This document shows, piece after piece, positions 23,371 to 35,524 of a DNA stretch of 64,000 nt. The position numbers and the translations under genes are program-made. The stretch spans positions 229,898,360 through 229,962,359 of the forward strand of contig NC_084793.1 of NCBI RefSeq assembly GCF_963169125.1. The letters run 5' to 3'. Origin of the DNA: Humulus lupulus (Eukaryota; Streptophyta; Magnoliopsida; Rosales; Cannabaceae). Within the stretch, counting starts at the first letter, position 1, and the number at the start of each line of letters is the position of its first letter. The notes under the pieces are model-generated. The model searched no databases. It had not been told where the DNA came from and was given only the letters and a program-made list of their open reading frames with translations.

Positions 23371-23966
23371 GCTCGAGCAGTTTAAAGAATATGGAGAATC
23401 TTGCGTTCTGCAATACCATTTTGCTGCAAAGTATGGGGGCATGAAGTCTCATGAATTAGTCCATGGTGATGGAAATAATCACCAAACTGATGATTCACAT
23501 ACTCTCCACCATTATCAGTTTGAAATATGAAAATTTGAGCAGAGAACTGAGTTTGAATCATTTTATGAAAGGATTGAAAATAGGAAAAACCTCATCTTTA
23601 TGTTTCAACATGTAATCCCAAGTCATTTGAGTACAATCATCAACAAATATCACAAACCATCAAAACCAGTCATAGTAATATTTGGGGAAGGACAGTATAC
23701 ATTAGAAGAATCAATGCAAAAGGAAATTTGGATTTATTCATACTTAAGGGATAATGGACTCGATGAATTTTTGCTAAAATACAAGTCTCACGTTTATAAT
23801 CTAAAGTGGACGAGTTCGTAAATAAATCAAGGAAAACATGTTTCAAATACCCAAATGACGGGTGTCCTAATCGACGATGCCAAAGCAAAATCTATTCCAT
23901 TTTGAAGGCTCATGGACGGTGCATGTGATGTGCTCGAGTGACATTGAAGTCTTCCATATAGTAAAG
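23371..23966 (-). pseudogene. Ty1/copia integrase fragment
   Basis: Minus-strand translation gives LWHRRLGHPSFGYLKHVF (the pre-integrase HX3H region) near 23830-23888. Further downstream is SCPHT(L)QQNGIAERK at about 23398-23440, the conserved integrase core motif. The frame is broken in several places. It is bounded on the left by chromovirus sequence and on the right by the Athila-like LTR. Confidence 0.75.
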
Positions 23967-25132
23967 TGCCCGCTAAAATACACATGCAAGTATACGTGGT
24001 TGTGTCAAGTAATAAATTCCGTAAGAATAGATATCATCCCACAAAGACTATTAACCAATTACTAATAATTGCTTTTCAATTTCTATTTGGTGATTAAAAT
24101 TAAGATGAATAATTCTAAACTACGAACACAATTTAAATAATTGTAAATAGAACAATGAATCAAAGGATAAAAATCAATAACAAAAAGTCTAGGGAATTAA
24201 TTTCATCAACTTTTCATTCTATTAATTTTACTAATCAGTAATAAATCTCTTCTTCCTATTCTAATACCAAGTTAACAAAAATTGATTCCTATTCTTGTTC
24301 AAGATGTAAGATTTCAACCTATATGCAAGTTTTCCACATCTCTATGAGAAACTTAAACACACAGCATGCATTAAGAATGGTAACCTAATTGTTACACAAG
24401 TCATACAGGTACTCTCGTCCAATATGTAACCTATGTCTATATAATGATAGCATATTTAATTCGCATCTTTCGAGTTTTTGAATCAAAATCATAAATCAAG
24501 CAAATATTGATCAAGTATTTACTAGCATTAGGAAAACATCATATAGTATAGAATAAAGAAGAAGTATCAATTAAACATCATAATAAAATTAAATTGAAAT
24601 TCAAGTGACTACATTAACCCATAGAAAGAGGATTTAGTTCATATCAGACATAATAACCATATCATTAAGATAATTGTTCATAGAAAATAACCTAAAGAAT
24701 TAAGATGAAGAATAAATCTAGAAAACAATAATCAACTTCAATCTTCGTTATGCGAATCAGCCTCAACAAATAAATAGCACACAATCACAATACCATATGC
24801 ATGTCAAATCTTCCAAATTATTCCATCAAAACCGAGTATTTCATATGCTTGCATAATTCATCAATCTCCCTTAATATGATAACACATGCTCAACAAATCA
24901 ATAGGATTGTTAGGCTTATAATTGAATGGCTAAGGTAAAGGTAGATGAGAATAACATTTAGGCTAAAGTATACCATAAGCACACAACCAAACAAACCAAT
25001 CTTGTATCAACTCGCAAACCCCAAAAACATTCCCCAACTTTCCCAATTTTTGTTTTACTTTATGAGAAAATTCATAAACTAATATATATATATATATATT
25101 CTCAATTATCTCTCTTTTCTAATGATACTACA
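23967..25132 (-). mobile_element. Probable 3' LTR of the Athila-like element
   Basis: The plus strand begins TGCCCGCTAAAATACAC, followed by a CAAGTATACGTGG...CAAGTAATAAA...ATATCATCCCACA motif that I recognise from Athila-type LTRs. On the minus strand the other end reads TGTAGTATCATTAG and is preceded by the purine tract CAAGTTTGGGGGAG (25133-25146). Both ends are thus TG...CA. Because the other LTR is missing, no pairwise check is possible and the exact ends are tentative. Confidence 0.5.
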
Positions 25133-25394
25133 CTCCCCCAAACTTGTTTCTTTGTATTTTCAATTGGAGTGTAGTTCATTTTCAATATTTTTTTTTTCTC
25201 TAAAATTTTCTTCTATTATTGACACAAATTTCTCAATATAAATCCCATTACAGTCCATCCTCCAATCATTTTTCATATTCTCATGGTTACATTCAAGCGA
25301 AAGATAAATAACAACGTTTCAATTTAGCCCAAAATAAGTGTCGAACAAAAAAAAATTCACAATAAGCTCAAAATATGTGTAACTAGGGATTTAA
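24726..25394 (-). repeat. Large direct duplication, copy 1 (continues at 40351-40385)
   Basis: About 700 bp starting CAATAATCAACTTCAATC and ending in the GGTTGGCTTGAAAGGCTCAAT block recur at 40786-41480. The copies share the poly-T, the CCCCAAAC tract and the TTTAATATATTAAGG stretch. This copy is split by the family-A solo LTR at 25395. The duplicated unit includes part of the putative LTR, the polypurine tract and adjacent 3' noncoding DNA. Confidence 0.8.
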
Positions 25395-26154
25395 TGTAAT
25401 GCCCTGAAATCTCTGATATGGTTTAATGGTGGGAATAATAGGCTGGGAGGGCCATACTTGTTTAATTATGCCATTAATTGATAAAATGCATGTATATGTG
25501 AATTATATTATAATATGATGTTAAATGCATGCATGTGGGTCCACATTTTTAATTACAGGGGTGTGATGATAATTTGGCCCATTGAGGGTATAATTGTATG
25601 TATGTCAATGATATGTTGTTGAGACCACATTATAATGTGGGTTTGTTCGAGCTATTCGGCATGAGACGATCTTGGATTATTGATTAGCGGTCTAGTCATA
25701 ACAGGTTTAAGTCCGAGGCTCGGGATGAGTCTCGGGGTGATTTTAATGGTTAGAGCGTTACCGGGAGTTAAGGGGTAATGTGATATGAATTATTGGTGTT
25801 TGGGATTATCGAGAATAGCGGGAATTGGAGAGCGTTAATTATGATTAACGAGATAGGTTGGACAAGACAATTTTTCCCTTGGGAGCCTTTAGAAATATTT
25901 AATTGACCTAGGGGTATAATAGTCTTTTTACCCCTAGGATAGATATAAACTGAGTTAAGCTGTAGAATTGAAGAGAAAACAGAGTGTGATCAAGAGCTTA
26001 CCCATACCTTCTTCCTCCTTCATCTCCTTTGTGATTTTTGAGCTCTTGTTGAGGATTCTAGCTGGGGCAGTAGGCCTTGGGAGTTTGGGAGAGTGGTCTA
26101 CCACTGAAGAGCATCACAACCTGAATTTGAGGTAAGGTTCTAGCCATTAGTTTC
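25395..26154 (+). mobile_element. Family-A solo LTR, left part
   Basis: It begins TGTAATGCCCTGAAATC, is preceded by TTTAA (25390-25394), and is interrupted at 26155 by the Tat element. The rest lies at 38768-40350. The rejoined length is 2343 bp, almost the same as the solo LTR at 3935 (2347 bp). Confidence 0.85.
26150..26154. repeat. Target-site duplication GTTTC, left
   Basis: The same five bases follow the right LTR at 38763-38767, proving a single integration of the 26155-38762 element. Confidence 0.9.
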
Positions 26155-26902
26155 TGTTGACGCGGTTCTTCGCCAATCAGGTAATTAAGAGAAGGAGAGA
26201 AGAGGATTAGTGCTAAATGTGAACCGAAATAGATATATGATCTTAGAGGACGAAAGGGGTGACTCAAGACACGGTTTTTAAGTGGTTCGAAGGTTAAAAT
26301 CCTTCTACTCCACTAGTCAATATTATTGATCTATACTGAGTATTTGGTTACAAAGTATTTCTTACAAGGGATTATTTTTCCAACCCCTATCAACTCCCAG
26401 GGTCTCCATATTTATAGGAGAAGGCACCTGGAAGTTGGTAGGGAGGTCATCCCGTGACCTTCTTACTTGTCGTATCAATTCTGTGACATTCATGATTAAT
26501 TCCTAAACCTGATACATAAGTGTGGTCAAATCAATAGGTAAGGAAGTAGTGGGCCACACGGCCCAACCCAATCGTGGGTGTCTGAACACGCACGTTCCTG
26601 CTGCGTGTCCGAGAAGTCAGGGGGATATCAGACACGTGATACCTGATATATGCACGTTTACCTTGCGTATGTTTACTTCTCAAGGGGTCATAGCTCCATA
26701 TCCAGCTCATACCGCGAGCTGCATACTGGACTCAACCTTCGGCCTCCAAGGGGCCTGCTCCAGTCTTGGACAATGGAGGCGAGCCCTTTGGACTTCCTCG
26801 AGCTAACGACAGAAGCTCCGGTCTGAGGGGAGTTCATGAGATAACTACGATTAGTCAGTAGCTCGGCTTGCTAATCAGCCCGCGGGAAAACCAGGGCGTA
26901 CA
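26155..26902 (-). mobile_element. 3' LTR of the Tat element, 748 bp
   Basis: It runs from TGTTGACGCGGTTC to CCAGGGCGTACA. A TATA box reads TATAAATATGG on the minus strand near 26407-26417. Confidence 0.95.
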
Positions 26903-26917
26903 TCTGCCCCCAAGCTC
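26903..26917 (-). other. Polypurine tract of the Tat element
   Basis: The minus strand reads GAGCTTGGGGGCAGA directly before the 3' LTR start TGTACGCCC. Confidence 0.8.
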
Positions 26918-27150
26918 CTGCTCGTGGTATACCACGTTGTATATAAGACCACAGTAGGGGCTTTTGGACTTCCCCATGAACTCTTCGCATTCCACTTTTT
27001 ATGCAGGCGTCTGATACGTGGAACATCGTGGGTGGTGACGGTACGTCTTACGAGAACTGCATTTAATGGCCTAGCCCATGCCCAGCCGTCGTTTCGTATT
27101 TCGAGTGGAGGGCCTCGGATCCCCTATCAGGGCCATCCAACGGCCCTCTA

Positions 27151-27176
27151 CACGTGATCCTTTACGCATATAAAAA
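27151..27176 (+). promoter_or_regulatory. G-box and TATA box of the antisense gene
   Basis: CACGTG at 27151-27156 is followed 12 bases later by TATAAAAA at 27169-27176. A CT-rich leader with TCTTCTTCTTCTCTC begins about 60 bases downstream. A 5'-UTR intron is predicted from CT|GTAAGT (27408) to GTTCGTTAG (27900), just before the ATG at 27909. The older copy at 7553 has the same plan. Confidence 0.6.
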
Positions 27177-27908
27177 GGGGTGGCCACCCTACGCATGGGC
27201 CACCCTTTCATTCGAAAATTTTCAAGCTTCAAGCTCATCTTCTTCTTCTCTCTATATCTCTAGAAGAACGAAACCCTCGACCCTGCTACTGCCACTTTCA
27301 GCGTTCAAGAAGCTTAGGCGCACGGATTTCTCCGAAGCTTTGGAAGCTATTACATCGACGAAGCTCTTACCAACGCAACACCTTCGTCTACCTCCCAGCC
27401 ACACACTGTAAGTTTCTTGACCCTATGTGTTTTGAAAATATGTTACTGTAGCTTAGGTAAAAAAATTTACTGTAGCCGCATGCAAGGGTTTACTGGGTTT
27501 TGCGGATATGGAGGGTGACAGCCTTTTCAGGTTAGGGTATATTTGTTGTAGGAAATCGCTTTAGAGTATGGGTTTCAGGATGCTTTTTCTGGGGAAAATT
27601 TCTGGGTAGGAGTTTTGGGAATTCTGGGTGCAAAACCGGGTAGCTTAGGGAACACGCCTCACAAGCGGTTCTGCAATTTTCTACCTACTGAACCTTTCCC
27701 CCCAAGGCAAATTCTATCCTGACCCTCCTGACACATGAATCCCGAGTAATCGGGGATCGGTTGGGAGCACAGGCGCGTGTTCATCGAACCGCGTGGTCCC
27801 ACTCTCCACGGGCTGGGCTTACCTCAGCTCGTGTAAATAATAATTGCTTTTTCCTCATGCTTGGATAGCCTTTTCTGAAATGTTTTCTTTTGTTCGTTAG
27901 GCGACCAG

Positions 27909-30655
27909 ATGGCTCCAAAGAGAAATCTCCCACAGAAGAACGTCAGCAGCTCGGCCTCCCAACAGGACAAAGGGAAGGCGGCGATGCCTAGCTCTCCGAT
28001 CCCTCGCTTCGGGCTGGCAGTGGAGAGGGAGGTCAAGGTGGCCCCTGATGCCTTCTTTGAGGCGGAAAGGATCGTCTCGAAGATAACCGACAAGGTGAAA
28101 ATTAACAAAATCTTCCTTTCCCACAACATCGCCCTGGGGAAAGCGTCCGTAGTGGCCTAACCTGCTTCAGAAGGCGAGCGGAGCTGTGCGTCGCTCGACG
28201 AGTCGTTCGCGGCCTGGAGTGGTGAACATTTTAAGGCAGGGGCCTTCCTTCCACTGGATCAGTACTTTGCTGATTTCCTTAACTATGTGGGGTTGGCCCC
28301 ATTTCAGCTCCCCCCCAATTCCTACCGTCTGCTGGTAGGGTTGAGGTATTTGTTCCAGAAGCACGAGTGGGAGGTCCCCACTCCTGCAGACATTTTATAT
28401 TTCTTCTGCCTCAAAGCCAGCCCGGACCAGCGAGGGCGAGGTGACGGGTTCTACTATTTAACCCGGTTTCCCAATACGGCGGCGGTCATCGAGCTGCCCA
28501 GCCACCCCAATGACTTTAAGGACCAGTTCTTCATGTCAACTGGTTTCCGGAACTGCGAGCACCACTATTTCAATCGTCCTCGTAAGTTTCTCCCATCCTT
28601 AGCTCTCATTTTAAGTGTTATTTTAGCTCCTCCCGTACCCCATTTTGACTCAGACTAATCTTGCATCCATCTTCGCGAGGACAGAGAGATCTGTGACCCT
28701 CGGGGCCCAATACGAAACACTGGCGGGCTTGCCCCCCAGTGAGAAGGATTATCGCGCGCTCGTGATGGACGAGACGATGGTGTTCTGCAAGCTGATTTTT
28801 CCAAATCAGACCCTGAACCTAAAGAGGCCCGGGGGCCGCCCCCAGCTCGGGACACCAGACCTATCATCGTGGAGGAGGTCGCGGGAGATGAAGACGACGA
28901 GGACGAGGGCGACGAAGTTCCGCTCATGAGGAACAGGAAGAGGACCTTGGAGGTCGCCCAGAGGATGGGCGAGGAGAGGATCCAATCCGAAGCAGCCGCG
29001 GGTCCTTCTGGCCAAGGTAACCCTTACTTGTTTAGGAGTCTAGATAGGGCCACTGCAGACCCCCGGCTGGCTAGGTTCAATCCTAGGCAGCTCGTCCATC
29101 GTCACTGAAGCGATCCGGACCTGAACACACTCCTGCTCCATTGTGGCCAAGGTAACCCTTACTTGTTTAGGAGTCTAGATAGGGCCACTGCAGACCCCCG
29201 GCTGGCTAGGTTCAATCCTAGGCAGCTCGTCCATCGTCACTGAAGCGATCCGGACCTGAACACACTCCTGCTCCATTGTGTCGACCGGCTCGTGCTGGAT
29301 CACCAAGAGAGCCGGCCTAGGGGTACCGTAGTAGTAGATAACACCCTAGGCTTTAGGTCGATCCTATTCGAGGAGTATGGGACCAACCTATGCACATGGC
29401 CATCACTCCAGAGGGGTATCTATACTCCGGGGCTTAGGCAGTATGTAGAAGAATCTATCCCTGAGTCAGAACCAGACCCAGAACTTGCGCCAGTTCGGGA
29501 AATAATCGTCTTAGGTTCTTCCAGCTCAGGGGGTAGGGCTCCCTTAGTATTCGCACACTTTTTATATTTAACCCTTTGTCCTTGTCTGTATGGTTGCTAA
29601 CTTGTACTAACCATGTTTTTGTTTTGACAGAAGAGATGTCTCAGCCCGAGGATAGCTTGCGAGGCGCAGTCTTCGGGGGAAACCCCTCGGCCGGGCCAAG
29701 ACTAAAAAGGCTCCGGGGGTCCAGGAGTGCCACTGGGGCCTCCACCAAGTCTTCGGAAAAGGAGAAGGAGAAAACCTCGGCTGCCCAGGACATGGGAGCA
29801 ATTCTTCCTGCCGCAGGAGCAGGCCAAATGCCTCCACCACCCTCGCGAGCTCCAGCCGCTACTCAGGACGTAGGAACGGAGCTCGGGACTCCGGCCGTGG
29901 TGGCCTCCGATGTGCGCATCCCAGTCAATCCTCAGGACCTGGAGAAGATCCCAGAGGCCTTCCAGGGGACAATGTACGAGTCGGCGAACTACGCCGTCAA
30001 CCATATCTATAAGTTCACCGAGAAGGAACTTCGGGCCATTGAGACAATGAGCCTGGTTGGGGTGATGGAGTCTTCAATGAGTATGACCCTAATGGTAAGT
30101 TGCCTTGTTTTCTCTGTAAAGCTCTTACCCTTACACTTTGCCCTGTTTTTCCTCTAAGGCAATTTTATCTTTCATTTCTCGCAGGGCGTCGTCGCTCTCC
30201 ACCAGAGCATCATCAGGGCCAAGACTCAGCTCGAGGATATGAGAGCTGAGCATCAGGCTTCCCTTCAGGAGGCTAAGGCGACTGAAGATGCCTTGGCGAC
30301 CGCAAAGGCCGAGTTGGAGAAAGCCCTCTCGAAGGTCCAGGAGCTCGAAACCTCCCTTGCCACCTCGCGGACGGACCTCGAGGCTGCGAAGACTGAGATC
30401 CAGGCCGCCCAGGTCGCCCTAGAGGCCGAATGGACCACTTCGGAGCAGTCCATGCAGGATCTGTTCTATCACTGCTGGGCTTACAATCCGGAGGCTGACT
30501 TCTCCTTCATGTCACCGAGCCTTTGGGCGCGCTTGCTTGTGAAGTTCCAAGCTCGCCTTGAGAAAGAGGCACCGCCTTCGGAGACTGGGGAAGCCTCTGG
30601 CGCGGCGGAACAGGGTGAGACAGCGACCTCCAAGGGGCCATCTGACGGAACTTAG
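27909..30655 (+). pseudogene. Antisense gene of the Tat element ('putative gypsy type transposon' family), spliced, lightly broken
   Basis: Model: 5'-UTR intron 27408-27900, coding exons 27909-28581, about 28654-29532, 29631-30094 and 30185-30655. The last two junctions are canonical and in phase (GT at 29533 and 30095; CAG before 29631 and 30185); the first coding acceptor is uncertain. The N-terminal half has AWSGEHFKAGAFLPLDQYF, EVPTPADILYFFCLK and RGRGDGFYYLTRFPNTA. The middle is acidic, around EEVAGDEDDEDEGDE. The last exon is a long heptad-like coiled coil (about residues QASLQEAKATEDALATAKAE onward). A stop at about 28158, a one-base slip near 28822 and a stop at about 29107 disrupt it. 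An exact 135-bp tandem duplication lies inside. The protein's role is unknown; related ORFs occur in the Tat lineage. Confidence 0.7.
29011..29280. repeat. Perfect tandem duplication, 2 x 135 bp
   Basis: Units 29011-29145 and 29146-29280 are identical base for base, starting GCCAAGGTAACCC and ending CTCCATTGTG. The unit is 45 codons long, so the frame is kept. The older copy near 19185 has only one. Confidence 0.95.
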
Positions 30656-30801
30656 GGCGTTCTTTCCCTGTTGCCTTTAAACATTTTCAAGTATATTTTT
30701 TTTTGTAACCTTTGCATGAGGTGTTTTCACCTCGAGACAATTTGCTTTGACGTTTTTAATTTACGCTCTTTTATGCTTTTAAGCATTTCGGTTATAATTT
30801 A

Positions 30802-31500
30802 TTGAAAAACCTAGTTCGTGTTAACTTTAACCCATATTTCGAGCTCTTGAAGGAGAACAACGATCAATAGATTTAAATCAACTTCTAAGTTTTATGACCC
30901 GGTTAAAACCAGGAACTTAATTTGAAAACTTAGTTCGTGTTAACTTTTATCCATATCTCGAGCTCTTTAAGAAGAACAACGATCAACAGATTTAAATCAA
31001 CTTCTAAGTTTTATGACCTGGTTAAAACCAGGAACTTAGTTTGAAAACTTAGTTCGTGTTAAATTTTATCCATATCTCGAGCTCTTTAAGAAGAACAATG
31101 ATCAATAGATTTAAATCAACTTCTAAGTTTTATGACCCGGTTAAAACCAGGAACTTAATTTGAAAACTTAGTTCGTGTTAACTTTTATCCATATCTCGAG
31201 CTCTTTAAGAAGAACAACGATCAACAGATTTAAATCAACTTCTAAGTTTTATGACCCGGTTAAAACCAGGAACTTAATTTGAAAACTTAGTTCGTGTTAA
31301 CTTTTATCCATATCTCGAGCTCTTTAAGAAGAACAATGATCAACAGATTTAAATCAACTTCTAAGTTTTATGACCCGGTTAAAACCAGGATAGGACTTAG
31401 TTAGCGTTAACCCTTATCAATATCTCGTGTTTTTAAGAAAACAACGGTCAACCGATAAGAATCAACATCTAAGTCGTTAAGGAGACCTGGTTATATCCAG
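30802..31500. repeat. Tandem array, 119-bp period, five units plus a degenerate sixth
   Basis: The marker AGTTCGTGTTAA recurs at 30813, 30932, 31051, 31170 and 31289, each 119 bases apart. A decayed unit starts near 31399. Each unit holds ATCTCGAGCTCTTTAAG, AACTTCTAAGTTTTATGAC and GGTTAAAACC. The array lies between the 3' end of the antisense gene (30655) and the 3' end of pol (31631), which face each other. Confidence 0.95.
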
Positions 31501-31630
31501 GTACCATATGCCCCCCAAGTAACTGGGAAAGGGTCTTTCGTGGTTATTTTAGGATTACACTTGCAAATATGCGTGAAAAGCTGATTTTCATTAATACATA
31601 AGAAGTGGCCTTCCAAGCCTTACAAGTAGA

Positions 31631-32474
31631 TCATTGGTAATATCTCTTTAAGTGGATGGCGTTCCAAGTTCGCGAGACCGCCCCTCCATCAAGTCGAGCT
31701 AGCTTATAAGTTCCCTCCTTGATGACTTCGATGACCTGGTATGGTCCTTCCCAGTTCGGTCCCAAAACTCCGTCTTTGGGATCTTTTCTAGCGAGGAAAA
31801 CTCTTCTCAGGACCAAGTCGCCTACACTAAAGGTGCGTTTTTTAACCTTGGTGTTGAAGTAGCGGGCGATTTTCTGCTGATAATGGGCGAGCTGGAGTTG
31901 CGAATCCTCCCGCCTTTCCTCAACCAGATCGAGGGAATGGCATAGGAGCTCTTGGTTTCGATCTTGGTCGTAAGATTGGACTCTATGCGAAAGAACCTTT
32001 ATCTCCACGGGGAGGACTGCCTCACTCCCAAAAGTTAAAGAAAAGGGAGTATGACCCGTAGGAGTCCGATGCGAGGTCCGGTATGCCCATAGGACCTGGG
32101 GGAGCTGTTCTGGCCAGACCCCCTTCGCTTCATCTAATCTTTTCTTGAGGCTCGCCTTTAAGGTCTTGTTGATAGCTTCGACCTGGCCATTAGTCTGAGG
32201 ATAGGCCACGGAGGAGAAACTTTTCACAATCCCATGTCTTTCACAGAACTCGGTGAACAGGTCGCTGTCGAACTGAGTGCCGTTATCGGAGACGATCTTC
32301 TTGGGAAGGCTGAAGCGACAGATGATGCTTTTAACCACGAAGTCAAGCACCTTTTTAGACATGATTGTTGCCAACGGCTCTGCCTCAGCCCACTTGGTAA
32401 AGTAGTCGATGGCTACCACGGCGTAACAGACCTCGCCCTTTCCAGTGGGCAGGGTGCCTACTAAGTCTATTCCC
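31631..32474 (-). pseudogene. Tat element integrase
   Basis: Catalytic-core motifs are present: AIDYFTKWAEAEPLATI (first Asp), VSDNGTQFDSDLF (second Asp) and YPQTNGQVEAINKTLK (Glu). The C-terminal part has LVLRRVFLARKDPKDG, LGPNWEGPY and YYQ at the stop. A stop codon at about 32474 (after PWPFAV) separates it from the upstream polyprotein. From that point to its own end the frame is open. Confidence 0.9.
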
Positions 32475-33802
32475 TAAACGGCAAACGGCCAAGGGGCCGA
32501 GATCATTTTCATCTCGACTGGAGGAGCTCGGGCAACTGCAGCGAATCGCTGGCACTTGTCGCACTTCTTCACGTATGAGATCGAGTCTTTGGACAGAGTC
32601 GGCCAGTAATACCCTTGCCTGAGAACCTTTAAGGCCAGGCTCTGCCCCCCAGTGTGGTCTCCGCATAATCCTTCGTGAACTTCCTGCAGGATGGCCTTTG
32701 CCTCACTTGGAAGAACGCACCGGAGGAAAGGTAGGGAATGCCCACGTCGGTACAACACCCCATCGACCAGCGTATATCTTGGAGCTTGATACAAGATTCG
32801 TCGTGCGTCGTTACGTCCTTTAGGCAGCTTGCCCTCGACGAGATACACTAGAATGGGGGTCATCCAAGTCGGCCTAGCGTCAATCATTTCGACCTCCGCC
32901 CGATCTCCTTCTATACTTGGTTTTTCCAAGAATTCTATTGGCACCAACCCCAAGGTCTCCGTCTCTCCCGAGGTGGCGAGCTTGGCAAGAGCATCTGCAT
33001 TGGCATTCTGTTCTCGAGGTATCTGTTCAATCGATCCTCGTTCAAATCCAGACAGCTCGGTTCTTACCTTTGCCAGGTAGGCAGCCATCCTGGGCCCCTG
33101 CGCCTGATATTTGCCTAGAACCTGGTTAACCGCAAGCTGGGAGTCACTGAAGCACTGGACAGAGCTCGCCTTTAACTCCTTGGCTATCCTCAGCCCGGCC
33201 AACAAAGCTTCGTACTCCGCCTCATTGTTGGAGGCCTTGAATCCGAACCTTAGCGCCGAATGGAATCTATGTCCCTCGGGGGATATCAAAATGATTTCGG
33301 CCCCGGAGCCGTTCTCGTTGGATGAACCATCCACAAAGATCCTCCACCACGAACGGGATGAGGCGACCTGGGGTGATCCCTTTGTTGGACTCTCCTGGAA
33401 TCCCGTGCACTCTGCCACAAAGTCGGCCAAGGCCTGACTTTTTATAGCAGTTCGGGGGGTGTATAAAATCTCGAACTGACTGAGTTCGACCGCCCATTTT
33501 AACAGATGTACCGATGCTTCAGGTTTTTGCAAAACCTGCCTTAAAGGCTGATCGGTCATGACATGTATAGAACGAGATTGGAAGTATGGCCTGAGCTTTC
33601 GCGAGGCCGTGATTAGGCAGAACGCCAATTTTTCCATCAGCGGGTATCGTGATTCTGCCTCGAGAAGTCTCTTGCTGATGTAGTAGACTGGCTTCTGAAC
33701 TTGGTCCTCTTCTCGTACCAGTATGGCACTAGCTTCATCCTCAGTGACAGCTAGGTAGAGAAAAAGAGGCTCGCCTGCCTTGGGCTTGGATAGCACGGGC
33801 GG
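32475..33802 (-). pseudogene. Tat element RNase H, second RNase H domain and integrase zinc finger
   Basis: The first RNase H has KPVYYISKRLLEAESRYP and VMTDQPLRQVLQKPEAS. The second has WRIFVDGSSNENGSGAEIIL, ASNNEAEYEALLAGLRIA, FSDSQLAVNQV and NANADALAKLA, a plant-type RNase H fold typical of the Tat lineage. The HHCC region of integrase follows (EVHEGLCGDHTGG, then KKCDKCQRFA). A stop lies at the junction with RT (about 33800) and another at 32474. Within these limits the frame is open for 440 codons. Confidence 0.9.
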
Positions 33803-35524
33803 TTAAGCCAGATGCGTCTTCAGGTCGAGGAATGCGCTTTCGCATTCTACTGTCCATTCAAACTTCTTGTTTCCTCGGAGCAGGTCGTAGAAGGGCAAAC
33901 ATTTATCGATTGACTTGGAAATAAACCAGTTTAGCGCCACCACTCTTCCTGTTAAGCCTTGGACATCTTTCCGCGACCTGGGCGAGGGAAGCTCGAGCAG
34001 TGACCTGATCTTAGCGGGGTTCGCCTCGATTCCTCGGGTATTGACTATGAACCCCAGGAATTTCCCTAATGCGACTCCAAAAGTGCACTTCTGGGGATTG
34101 AGCCTCATGCCATATTCTCGTAGTATCTTAAAACATTCCTCCAGGTCGGGAACATGGTTGTCGGCAGTCTTTGACTTGACTAGCATGTCATCAATGTACA
34201 CTTCCATATTCTTTCCGATCTGGTCCGCGAACATTCTATTTACTAGCCTTTGGTAGGTAGCTCCAGCGTTCTTCAAACCGAACGACATGACCTTGTAGCA
34301 ATAGACATTAGTTGGGGTCATGAAGCTGGTATGTTCCTGGTCCGCCGGATTCATCGCGATCTGATTGTAGCCTGAGTACGCGTCCATAAAGGACATGAGC
34401 TCGTGCCCCGCCATGGCATCCACCAGCTGATCGATCCTTGGTAATGGAAAATAATCCTTGGGGCAGGCTTTATTCAGGTCGGAGAAGTCAATGCAGGTTT
34501 GCCACTTCCCGTTGGGCTTTGGAACTAGCACGGGGTTGGCGACCCAAATTGGAAATTTGGCTTCATGGATAAAGCCACATTTTTTGAGCCGGGCTACTTC
34601 TTCTTCTAGGGCTCCAGCTCGGGTTGTTCCTAAACGTCTTTGCTTCTGAGACTTGGCAGGAACGCTTTTATCCAGATGGAGCGTGTGCATGATGACACTC
34701 GGGCTAATTCCCACCATGTCCTCGTGGGACCAGGCAAATACATCTAAGTTAGCCCGTAGAAACGTAATCAGCTCCGCCTTCCTCTTGCTACAGAGGTTTT
34801 TCCCGAGCTTGACCATCCGTGATGGATTTTGTGGATCAAGGTTCACCTCCTCGAGCTCCTCAATAGCCTGGAGCTCGGTTCTGTCTTTGCCTACTCGGGG
34901 GTCAATGTCCTCACTCAAGGCGACATTTTCCCCTTTGGCGCTTTGAGGTTTTTCAATCTCAGGAGCCGCCAAGGGTTCCTGGGATTCCTCTTCATTCTGA
35001 ATGGCCATAGCTAGCTTCCCAGGCTTGGACTTTCCCTTCATGGAAATGCTGTAGCACTCCCTGGCAGCGAGCTGATCGCCCTGGATAGTACAGATTCCTG
35101 TTGAAGTAGGGAACTTCATGGCGAGGTGTCGAATGGAAGTGATGGCCTCGAAAGCTATGAGCGTATGCCGGCCCAAAATGGCGTTGTAAGCAGCGGAGCA
35201 GTCTATGACCACGAACTCGAGTAGTTTGGAGACTGTCCGAGACTCTTCCCCTAGGGTGATCACCAGCTCGATCGTCCCTATCGCCGCTGATCCTTCTCCC
35301 GAAAAACCATATAGCATCATGGAGGTTGCCTTTAGCTCGGCGACGGTCAAACCCATCTTCTCTAAGGTGGACCGGAATAGGACGTTCACTGAACTCCCGT
35401 TGTCTATTAGCACCCTTCTCACTCTCCGGTTGGCGAGCTGGACTGCTACAACCAAGGGATCATTGTGAGGGAACTGGACATGGCCTGCATCTTCCTCCGT
35501 AAAAATGATTGGTTGTCTCTCCAA
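33803..35524 (-). pseudogene. Tat element protease and reverse transcriptase
   Basis: A protease-like motif VLIDNGSSVNVLF lies near residue 40 of the open frame; it has Asn where classical retropepsins have Ser or Thr, a common Tat/gypsy variant. The RT spans LVPKPNGKWQTCIDFSDLNK, MSFMDAYSGYNQIAM, YCYKVMSFGLKNAGATYQRL and the catalytic YIDDMLVKS near 34170-34200. The frame is open for 573 codons. A TGA lies directly upstream at about 35527, between gag and protease. Confidence 0.9.

Noticed and set aside
30802..31500. Regularly spaced repeats resembling a CRISPR array
   Set aside because: The units are contiguous 119-bp tandem repeats without unique spacers, in a plant retrotransposon.
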